Below are positions 1-6,280 of a DNA stretch of 14,965 nt, in pieces (position 1 is the stretch's first letter; every line of letters begins with the position of its first letter). The notes below the pieces were generated by a model. It did no database searches and had not been told where the DNA came from. It saw only the letters and a list, made by a program, of their open reading frames with translations. A program made the translations under genes and the position numbers. The stretch comes from Clostridia bacterium BRH_c25. Its GTDB lineage: Bacteria > Bacillota_A > Clostridia > Lutisporales > Lutisporaceae. Where the stretch lies: the NCBI GenBank assembly GCA_001515955.1, contig LOES01000250.1, forward strand, positions 1-14,965, written 5' to 3'.

Positions 1-116
1 TTGATGTTATAAATCGCTTCTATTCTATGTAATCTTCTTTGTGCGATTTATATAGTAAGTAAATATTTCATAAAAAGATGAAAATGGCAAAACCTAATAA
101 AAAACACTCTGATAAA
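1..116. other. Gene-free left edge with a 10-bp inverted repeat
   Basis: No supported gene is visible here. The sequence TATAAATCGC (8-17) recurs inverted as GCGATTTATA (43-52) with a 25-base spacer. Neither side has a T-run, so it does not look like an intrinsic terminator. It could be a regulatory site or the stem of an RNA belonging to whatever lies left of the window. The rest is A/T-rich. Confidence 0.4.
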
Positions 117-125
117 TGCTATAAT
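117..125 (+). promoter_or_regulatory. Extended -10 promoter for the lipid kinase gene
   Basis: TGCTATAAT is a perfect extended -10 (TGn plus TATAAT). No good -35 box lies 16-18 bases upstream, which fits an extended -10 or activator-dependent promoter. The start site would be near 132, giving a leader of about 125 bases. The surrounding bases TGATAAA, TGnTATwAT and GAACGCAC are shared with the telA promoter region. Confidence 0.55.
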
Positions 126-129
126 TAAT

Positions 130-175
130 ATTGAACGCACGATAGGAATTGCATTGGGTATGGTGCGAATTCAAT
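130..175 (+). promoter_or_regulatory. Leader hairpin element shared in part with telA
   Basis: ATTGAACGCAC (130-140) pairs perfectly with GTGCG (163-167) plus TTCAAT (170-175), with a two-base AA bulge. The 22-base loop carries TTGGGTAT (154-161). GAACGCAC followed 13 bases later by TTGGGTAT also occurs at 5043-5070 upstream of telA, with a 12-base gap. The element begins at the predicted transcription start, so it could be an operator covering the start site or a structured RNA leader. I do not recognise it as a known riboswitch. Confidence 0.45.
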
Positions 176-189
176 AACATCAAGGAAAC

Positions 190-237
190 GTTTACGCGAA
201 ATTTGAATTAGTATTGAAAATGTTTTTCGCGAAACAT
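190..237 (+). promoter_or_regulatory. CGCGAAA direct repeat and palindrome in the lipid kinase leader
   Basis: GTTTACGCGAAA (190-201) and GTTTTTCGCGAAA (222-234) form an imperfect direct repeat about three helical turns apart. The second contains the perfect palindrome TTTCGCGAAA (225-234) and can also fold as ATGTTT (220-225) with AAACAT (232-237) around a six-base loop. It lies just upstream of the ribosome binding site. A repressor site or a translational control hairpin are both possible. Confidence 0.35.
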
Positions 238-257
238 CCATATAGTGGGGTGAAAGC

Positions 258-1136
258 ATGAAAAAGCTGAAATTTATTTACAATCCCTCTTCAGGAGACG
301 GGACACTCAAGAACAAATTGGATTATCTTATAGAAAGGTTTCAGAAGATCGGTTATATGATGGTTCCTTATAGAAGCGGTGATATCAGAACTCTGGAAAA
401 AGCATTTTCTGACATTCATGAAGATTATGAGGCTATTTGTATTTCGGGCGGCGACGGTACATTGAGCAGTGTTGTAAATATAATGTCATCCATGCGGCTT
501 AGTCTTCCGATCGGAATATTTCCTTTTGGTACATCCAACGATTTTGCAGCTCATTTTAATATACCCAGGGATATTGAGGCTTGCTGCGAAATTGTGGAAA
601 AGGGAAGGATGAAAAAGGTTGATATAGGAAGGGCCAATGACAGTTGCTTCCTTAATGTGTGCAGTGCAGGATTGTTGACGGATATACCTCATAAAACGGA
701 TACAAATCTGAAAAATGCCCTGGGGAAATTGGCTTATTACATGAAAGGTATAGAAGAAATACCTAAATTTACTCCATTTAAAATGAGACTCCAGTATGGA
801 AGCAATGTGATTGAAGACAACTTCCTGCTGTTTCTGATACTGAACGGCAGCTCGGCAGGAGGCTTCAACAGACTTGCGCCTTATGCAAAAATTGATGATG
901 GGCTTATGGATGTTATAGCGATTAAAAATACCAATATTACAAATATAATTGCTTTATTCCTGAAGATATTGAGGGGAGAGCATATTGGAGATCCAAACCT
1001 GTATCATTTCCAAACAGATAGGCTTATGATTGCCTGTGACGGGAACTGTGAGACAGATATGGACGGAGAGCGGGGCCCGGACCTTCCTTTGGAAATAGAG
1101 GTCAAAAAGCATTTCTTAAAGATATTTGTGCCATAG
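258..1136 (+). CDS. Diacylglycerol kinase family lipid kinase (YegS/BmrU type)
   Basis: The 292-residue product has the length and motifs of soluble bacterial lipid kinases that phosphorylate diacylglycerol or a related lipid with ATP at the inner face of the membrane. Visible motifs are the N-terminal strand FIYNPSSGDG (6-15), the nucleotide-binding GGDGT loop (64-68), the conserved GTSNDFA (91-97), DDGLMDV (213-219) and the C-terminal MDGE segment typical of the family. In this family such enzymes recycle diacylglycerol from lipoteichoic acid synthesis (DgkB) or act on other lipids; the substrate here cannot be told from sequence. The ATG follows a GGGGTGA ribosome binding site about six bases upstream. 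It has its own promoter and a leader with an unusual hairpin. It converges on the membrane kinase gene with only 17 bases between stop codons and no obvious terminator. Confidence 0.93.
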   Translation: MKKLKFIYNPSSGDGTLKNKLDYLIERFQKIGYMMVPYRSGDIRTLEKAFSDIHEDYEAICISGGDGTLSSVVNIMSSMRLSLPIGIFPFGTSNDFAAHFNIPRDIEACCEIVEKGRMKKVDIGRANDSCFLNVCSAGLLTDIPHKTDTNLKNALGKLAYYMKGIEEIPKFTPFKMRLQYGSNVIEDNFLLFLILNGSSAGGFNRLAPYAKIDDGLMDVIAIKNTNITNIIALFLKILRGEHIGDPNLYHFQTDRLMIACDGNCETDMDGERGPDLPLEIEVKKHFLKIFVP

Positions 1137-1153
1137 TAAAAAGAACCTGCCTG

Positions 1154-3937
1154 TCAAATATCAATCTCTGCCTTATAAGGAAGCTGAAATAGGAACTGAG
1201 TGCCTTTTCCGCTGGTAGAAACTATTTTGAAGGTTCCTCCCAATTTCTCAGTCTCATTTTTTACTGACGACAGGCCGAAGCCTCTTCCTGAAATATAGGA
1301 TATATCGTCCTTGGTTGAGATGTGATTATTTATCATAAGCTGCACTGCTTCGTCATCTGAAAGGGTACAGGCGATTTCCTCTTCAAGCAGTCCTCTGGTA
1401 ATAAGCTTCTGTCTGATCTTATTTAGATCCAAGCCTCTTCCATCATCTGATATGGTAAGGTTTATTAAATTGTCGGCAAGCTTTATTGCGCAGTGTATAT
1501 TGCAGTAGACATCCTTACCCTTGTCCAACCTTTCTTCCGGCGTCTCCAGCCCATGATCGACAATATTTCTGAGCACATGAACAAGAGCTTTTGAAAAATC
1601 CTGATACCTATCCAAGTCAACAAGTATGTTATCTGCATGGATTTCAACCGGGTTCATCATCTTATCCAATCTGTCTGCCAGCTTCTGTGCATAGTCGGGT
1701 ATACCTTTGAGAACTTCCTTGAAAGGCTTTTGCCTGAGCTTCCTGACATCGGGCAAAAGCAGCCTGCACTCGACAGAGGACAGCATCAGCAGCATCTTTT
1801 CCTCTATGGACTTCAACCTGCTTTTTTCCACAACAATAGTATCGTCCCTTTTTAAGAAGTGATCGCCCAATATATTCTTAAGTATATTAACATCTGCATC
1901 AATCCAGCCGATTACATCCTGTTCCTCAATATATTCCTTCAGCCGGGTCATGCGGGATGAATCCTTGCCGGCCTTGAATCCGGAGATTATTGTTTCAAAT
2001 ACATGAAGCTTCTCGATAATATTTGACATATCAAACAAGCTAAAAGCACCTTTGAAGGTATGAATCGCAAGGCATATCTCGTAAAGCACATCATCATGAG
2101 GCTGCTTGCTGTCCAAGAGCTTGGGGAGCTTAGATTCGCAGAATTCCTTGTAATCCTTGAGGGTCTCCATAAAATCATCATAGTTGGTGACTACTTTAAC
2201 CACCATTTTCAGTACATTGCGCTCCTGCTCAACCTTGCTCTCCAGCATGCGGTTATAGGTAATATCAGTTAATATAACCATGAACATCTTGGAAAGGCTT
2301 GAATCATTATCTGAAATGACCTTATAGCTTATTCGAATGTGCTTATCTCCTAAAGTTACCTCCGCTGGAAGCAGTGTAAGATAAATATCCCGCTGAATCA
2401 CATTCCCTTCATTAAGTATTTTTCCTAACAGAGTTTCAAGAAATTTCCTTTCTTCAGCATTGTCAGGGTATATAAGCCCAGGGAAGGATTTTCCTTTGAT
2501 ATTGCAGTCAAAAATATTATTGCATTCGGAGCTGAACTCCGATCCTACCACAAAGTCTGCTCCAAAAGTCAGGAAGCCTTCCCCTGCATTATCCAGCAGA
2601 TTCCTGACAGAAGCGGTTCTTTTTTGTATAGTAAGCTCCAGACCTCTGTTCCATTCCGAAAGCTTGTCCCTGGAATCGTTAACCTCCTTATATGCCTGAC
2701 TGAGGGCCTCATTCTTGGCTTTGATATCCTCAGAATAGACCTTCAGCTTGTCATATACCTCAGCAAACCTTCTGCCCAGTATATATATCATGGCGAGCAG
2801 AAATATGAACATTCCGTAGGGTATAATATATTGTGACCAGGGAACGACTCTGAAGTACATTCCTAATATATCATAAACACCAAACAACGAAAAAAGGGAA
2901 AGACCCCATATAAAAGTCTTTGTTTCATAGCTGTTGATACGTACATTCCTGGCAATGGTCGCAAAAATAGTGATGATACTGAGAAAAAGGACTATGTAAA
3001 AGGCTTGCAGGGTAAATATGAAGGGTATCAGCCTGGTTACATCCAGCAATAGAGTAGCAGCTGCAAAAACCAAATGGAGCTTTCCCATCATTCTCATATA
3101 AATATTGCCCGGAGAAAACACCCGCTCCACAAATATCATAAAACCCACCGGCATAAGATAAAAGGACAAAAAAGCAACATATAACCAGAACCTGGGAGCG
3201 TCCAGGAACAGCTGCTTGAAGTTTGTCTCTGCAAGAAGCCATATACCAATACTTATAGAAAACAGGCCCAATGCCGGGAATTCATAATTGACGCTTCTTC
3301 TGAGCATATATATGAATACCAGGCTGAAGCCAAGGAAGGTGAAGAGTGTTATCAGCAGCAGATTGTCAATTTCATTGGCCACCAGGTAAGAATAATGCTC
3401 CTTTTCCGTTCCTATCTCAAACCTTCTTACAAGTCCAAGATTTCTATTAAAAGGGGTATGCATTCTTAAGTATATGGTTTTACCGTGATAGTCTTCGGGA
3501 AGTCTTATAATATGCCATGGAGATCCGGGAGCAACCTTGTCATCGTGATGCTCAATATCTCCGAACTTATAAATCAGCTTATCCTCAAGGTAGACCTCAA
3601 AGAGCTGATCATTTGTTGTGAACATTATCCTCGGGGTTTCCCAAGCTTTTGTGGGAAGCTGGGTACGAAGCCATACATCCCCGGAACCAGGCTTGACCGG
3701 TGGTTGTCCGGGATATGAAAAGGGCTTCCAGCTTGGATCCTCTTTATTAGCATAAACCCATAGAGGAATTCCATGAGCATTTTTAGGAGAGTCTCCGTAC
3801 TGATATTGCCAACCTTCGGAAATTGCAGTGGGGTGAGGCGGTTGGGCCATTATGAACAGCGGCAGAATAAATATAGAAGAAATTAAAACTAAGAGCAGGA
3901 AAGCTATAAAGGTCTTATCAAAAAAATTACGGCCCAT
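1154..3937 (-). CDS. 7TM-DISM membrane sensor kinase with HPt and CheA-like ATPase
   Basis: This 927-residue protein reads as a one-piece signalling receptor. A membrane anchor (about 8-30) leads to an extracellular jelly-roll-like domain (about 42-180, with VWLRTQLP at 88-95). Seven hydrophobic segments follow (about 190-388), as in 7TM-DISM receptors, then a coiled coil (395-440) and a PAS-like region (445-565). An HPt-like segment has HTFKG with candidate phospho-acceptor His626. The ATPase is CheA-like: N box around Asn791 in LRNIVDHGLE, G1 box DDGRGLD (831-837), G2 box SGRGFG (883-888). CheA normally has HPt first and a CheW-like domain last; here HPt is internal and the protein ends after the ATPase. 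No response regulator is adjacent. The start is supported by GAGAGGTGAG upstream of the ATG; a weak extended -10 (TGTTAATAT on minus) lies at 3971-3979. The ligand and partner are unknown. Confidence 0.88.
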   Translation of the reverse strand: MGRNFFDKTFIAFLLLVLISSIFILPLFIMAQPPHPTAISEGWQYQYGDSPKNAHGIPLWVYANKEDPSWKPFSYPGQPPVKPGSGDVWLRTQLPTKAWETPRIMFTTNDQLFEVYLEDKLIYKFGDIEHHDDKVAPGSPWHIIRLPEDYHGKTIYLRMHTPFNRNLGLVRRFEIGTEKEHYSYLVANEIDNLLLITLFTFLGFSLVFIYMLRRSVNYEFPALGLFSISIGIWLLAETNFKQLFLDAPRFWLYVAFLSFYLMPVGFMIFVERVFSPGNIYMRMMGKLHLVFAAATLLLDVTRLIPFIFTLQAFYIVLFLSIITIFATIARNVRINSYETKTFIWGLSLFSLFGVYDILGMYFRVVPWSQYIIPYGMFIFLLAMIYILGRRFAEVYDKLKVYSEDIKAKNEALSQAYKEVNDSRDKLSEWNRGLELTIQKRTASVRNLLDNAGEGFLTFGADFVVGSEFSSECNNIFDCNIKGKSFPGLIYPDNAEERKFLETLLGKILNEGNVIQRDIYLTLLPAEVTLGDKHIRISYKVISDNDSSLSKMFMVILTDITYNRMLESKVEQERNVLKMVVKVVTNYDDFMETLKDYKEFCESKLPKLLDSKQPHDDVLYEICLAIHTFKGAFSLFDMSNIIEKLHVFETIISGFKAGKDSSRMTRLKEYIEEQDVIGWIDADVNILKNILGDHFLKRDDTIVVEKSRLKSIEEKMLLMLSSVECRLLLPDVRKLRQKPFKEVLKGIPDYAQKLADRLDKMMNPVEIHADNILVDLDRYQDFSKALVHVLRNIVDHGLETPEERLDKGKDVYCNIHCAIKLADNLINLTISDDGRGLDLNKIRQKLITRGLLEEEIACTLSDDEAVQLMINNHISTKDDISYISGRGFGLSSVKNETEKLGGTFKIVSTSGKGTQFLFQLPYKAEIDI

Positions 3938-4019
3938 GGAAATTACTCACCTCTCTTATACGACACAAGTATATTAACATGTTACCATATTTATCTACCA
4001 TTTCACACATTTTGTATAC

Positions 4020-4049
4020 AAAAATCACATATAAATACATGTGATTTTT
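4020..4049 (-). terminator. A/T-rich hairpin terminator after the acetyltransferase gene
   Basis: AAAAATCACAT (4020-4030) and ATGTGATTTTT (4039-4049) are perfect 11-bp complements around an eight-base loop. Read on the minus strand, the 3' arm ends in five U, as expected for an intrinsic terminator of the gene ending at 4068. It also separates that gene from the kinase gene downstream. The sequence is near-symmetrical, so it could act on both strands. Confidence 0.65.
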
Positions 4050-4067
4050 AAAGAGCGTGTATCATAA

Positions 4068-4922
4068 TTAACCCGAATATGTATAATAAAGATAGTCGCA
4101 AATCCAAGGTTCTATCGTGCCAAACCCGGCAGCCTTAAGAGAATCAATCAGCTCCAGGTTCCCCGGCATGACCGAGGTCAAAGGAGGAGAGGGACATTTG
4201 CCCTTTAATAACAGTAAATAATAGCTCATAAAAGCATTTATACCTTCAAGGCTTTCATCAAACACTATGAAATGAGGCTCCCCCTTTAACTTGAATAGTC
4301 CCTTATGACCGTTTATAGAAATGAAGCAGTTATCCTCCAGCAGTTCTTTATGCAGCTCTGGTGTCGGTTCCTGGAAAATGAATGCGAAGGGAAGGACACC
4401 ACCTCTTCTTTTCAAGTAAGGAAGCTCTTTGAACTCTTCGTAAGCAGGCTCCCAGCTTTCTATTGAGAAATCCCTGATATTTGGTCCTTCTGCAGCTGCA
4501 TACTCTTTTTCTATGAATATGTACTCCTGTTCAAGTCTGAAGCCCAGCTGCTTCATCATGCCAATACTTTCTACTGCTGAAATATGAGTGGAAAAAGCAA
4601 TCTTTCTTAATCTTCCGTCCTGAAGGTCCTTCAAGGCTACCTTGAACACCTTCAGCGCCAGTTCCTTGCCTATACCCTGCCCCCGGTAGTCCTTATGGAT
4701 ACGCAGGCCTTCAAGCCAGCCGGTACCGTCATAAAGCAAAGAGTATTTATCAGTTCCGATTACTTTGTTGGTGTCAGTATCGACAGCTCCCAGAAACAAT
4801 CCCTTATCTTCAACCCATGCATGGAAAATCTCGGGCAGATAGTCTGTTCCCCCCCAGATATCCTTGCAGATATCCACAATATCGTTGCAGTCTTCATGTT
4901 TTAGAATTCTATATTCAATCAT
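4068..4922 (-). CDS. GNAT family N-acetyltransferase
   Basis: The N-terminal part of this 284-residue protein is a GNAT fold that transfers an acetyl group from acetyl-CoA. It has the acetyl-CoA pyrophosphate-binding motif A, RGQGIGKE (80-87), preceded by the usual beta-strand LEGLRIHKDY. The protein is longer than a single GNAT domain (about 150 residues). The C-terminal half (about 150-284) lacks motifs I recognise and may be a degenerate second GNAT-like or substrate-binding domain. The acceptor is unknown. An AAAGGGG ribosome binding site lies about nine bases before the ATG. It is transcribed away from telA from a promoter whose -35 box overlaps the telA -35 box, and ends in its own hairpin terminator, so it is probably a single-gene unit. 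Confidence 0.88.
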   Translation of the reverse strand: MIEYRILKHEDCNDIVDICKDIWGGTDYLPEIFHAWVEDKGLFLGAVDTDTNKVIGTDKYSLLYDGTGWLEGLRIHKDYRGQGIGKELALKVFKVALKDLQDGRLRKIAFSTHISAVESIGMMKQLGFRLEQEYIFIEKEYAAAEGPNIRDFSIESWEPAYEEFKELPYLKRRGGVLPFAFIFQEPTPELHKELLEDNCFISINGHKGLFKLKGEPHFIVFDESLEGINAFMSYYLLLLKGKCPSPPLTSVMPGNLELIDSLKAAGFGTIEPWICDYLYYTYSG

Positions 4923-4986
4923 AGTTGCAGACCCCTTTCATCAAATGAAATATAATTTTGAATGCAAACCTTTGAACCTTTATATA

Positions 4987-5015
4987 ATTATACTATACAC
5001 GTATACATTTTTGAA
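4987..5015 (-). promoter_or_regulatory. Sigma-A-like promoter for the acetyltransferase gene
   Basis: On the minus strand TTCAAA (5010-5015 on plus) is followed after 17 bases by a perfect TATAAT (4987-4992). The start site would be near 4980. The near-palindrome TATACACGTATAC (4994-5006) fills most of the spacer, so a bound protein would block this promoter. Confidence 0.55.
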
Positions 5016-5039
5016 AAAATAATGATAAAATGGTATTAT
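5011..5039 (+). promoter_or_regulatory. Promoter for telA, back-to-back with the acetyltransferase promoter
   Basis: TTGAAA (5011-5016) and TATTAT (5034-5039) are separated by 17 bases, and the -10 is preceded by TGg, making it an extended -10. The start site would be near 5045. Its -35 box overlaps that of the opposite promoter by five bases, so polymerase probably cannot occupy both at once. Confidence 0.65.
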
Positions 5040-5042
5040 ATC

Positions 5043-5132
5043 GAACGCACAAAAGTATTCTTTTGGGTATAGAAGGATATTTCGCAAAAAGCCTAATCAG
5101 GCTAGTATAAAATTAAATATATACGTATATAT
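5043..5132 (+). promoter_or_regulatory. telA leader: shared GAACGCAC/TTGGGTAT element, small hairpin and palindrome
   Basis: GAACGCAC (5043-5050) and TTGGGTAT (5063-5070) repeat the pair found in the lipid kinase leader. TATTCTT (5056-5062) can pair with AAGGATA (5073-5079, one G-U), leaving TTGGGTAT in the loop. AGCCT and AGGCT (5090-5103) form a short hairpin. ATATATACGTATATAT (5117-5132) is a perfect 16-bp palindrome just before the ribosome binding site. It resembles the TATACACGTATAC site at 4994-5006, so the two could be a pair of operator sites flanking the promoter. Confidence 0.4.
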
Positions 5133-5155
5133 AAATATACAAAGGAGGAGTGCTT

Positions 5156-6244
5156 ATGGAACTGGATAAATATAAAACCGTTGAGACCAAGCTGGAGGAA
5201 GTTGAAATTTCAAAGCTTACTGAAGAGCAGAGGCAGAGACTGGAAGAAATAATGAAGACTATCAATATAGAGGACTCCCAGTTCATACTTCAGTACGGAG
5301 TAGGAGCGCAAAGCCAAATCGCCGGTTTTGCAGACAATGTTGTAAGCGAGGTAAGATCAAAAGACAGCGGTTATGTAGGAGATATACTTACAGACCTTAT
5401 GCTGAAGGTCAAGGAGTTGGACGTAGATGGAGTAGGCTCCGGAAGAGGCTTTATGTCCAGATTCCCCTTATTCGGATCTCTGGTAAACAGTACTCAGAAA
5501 TTTGCAGCAAGATACCAGAAGCTTAGCACGGAGATAGAGAAAATTGTGGATGAGCTTGACAAGTCAAAGATGCAGCTTCTGAAGGACATTACCCTGCTGG
5601 ATTATTTATTTGAGAAGAACCTTGAATATCTTGGCAACCTCAATTATTACATAATGGCAGGAACCCTTAAGCTAAAGGAAATCAGCGAGAAGGTAATCCC
5701 CGAAATGCAGGTAAAGGTCAAGGAAACCAATGACCCTGTAGATGCCCAGAAGCTGAACGACCTGATACAGATGGCAAATAGATTCGAAAAGAAAATACAT
5801 GACCTGAAGCTCAGCAGGATGGTGTCCCTGCAGACAGCTCCGCAGATAAGACTCATTCAGAACAATAACCAGGTGCTGGTGGAAAAGATCCAAAGCTCGA
5901 TATTAAATACCATACCCCTGTGGAAAAACCAGATTGTCATTGCAATAAGCCTTTTAAAGCAAAAAAATGCCCTGGCGGTGCAGAAGGAAGTTACTGATAC
6001 TACCAACACACTATTGCAAAAGAATGCAGAGATGCTGAAGACCGGTTCAATAGACCTGGCAAGAGAGACCGAACGGGGAGTAGTGGATATAGAGACTCTG
6101 AAGAAGGTCAATGTGGAGCTTATAGCCACAATTGACGAGACCCTTAACATCCAGAAGGAAGGAAGGCTGAAACGGCAGCAGGCAGAAGCGGAGCTTGCTA
6201 CTATCGAAAAGGAGCTTAAACAAAAACTGATCGGAAATGCATAG
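5156..6244 (+). CDS. telA: Toxic anion resistance protein, TelA family
   Basis: The product (362 residues from the chosen start) belongs to the TelA/YceH family, cytoplasmic helical proteins first linked to tellurite resistance and later to envelope and antimicrobial stress; the biochemical activity is not established. The family hallmark is visible near the N-terminus: a segment running from ILQYGVGAQSQI through ADNVVSEVRSKD to YVGDILTDL. The rest is rich in charged helices with probable coiled coils, ending in a basic and glutamate-rich helix. I chose the ATG at 5156 because AAAGGAGGAG (5141-5150) lies seven bases before it; the in-frame GTG at 5150 overlaps that ribosome binding site. The pepF gene follows after 36 bases with no terminator, so the two are probably co-transcribed. 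An XpaC-like partner, often found next to telA, is not present here. Confidence 0.93.
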   Translation: MELDKYKTVETKLEEVEISKLTEEQRQRLEEIMKTINIEDSQFILQYGVGAQSQIAGFADNVVSEVRSKDSGYVGDILTDLMLKVKELDVDGVGSGRGFMSRFPLFGSLVNSTQKFAARYQKLSTEIEKIVDELDKSKMQLLKDITLLDYLFEKNLEYLGNLNYYIMAGTLKLKEISEKVIPEMQVKVKETNDPVDAQKLNDLIQMANRFEKKIHDLKLSRMVSLQTAPQIRLIQNNNQVLVEKIQSSILNTIPLWKNQIVIAISLLKQKNALAVQKEVTDTTNTLLQKNAEMLKTGSIDLARETERGVVDIETLKKVNVELIATIDETLNIQKEGRLKRQQAEAELATIEKELKQKLIGNA

Positions 6245-6280
6245 AGATATAGATTTTGAGAAAGAGAGTGGAGGTTGACT

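Noticed and set aside
130..175. Known riboswitch class for the lipid kinase leader hairpin
   Set aside because: I compared it by eye with the core sequences of c-di-GMP, preQ1, fluoride, guanidine and purine riboswitches and saw no match; a covariance search would be decisive.
1121..1162. GATATTTG and CAAATATC inverted repeat across the two convergent stop codons
   Set aside because: Only eight A/T-rich pairs with a 26-base loop and no T-run, so too weak to call a terminator.
5150..5155. GTG at 5150 as the telA start
   Set aside because: It overlaps the ribosome binding site; the ATG six bases later has ideal spacing.
6275..6280. TTG at 6275 as the pepF start
   Set aside because: It directly abuts the GTGGAGG ribosome binding site; the ATG at 6281 has better spacing.
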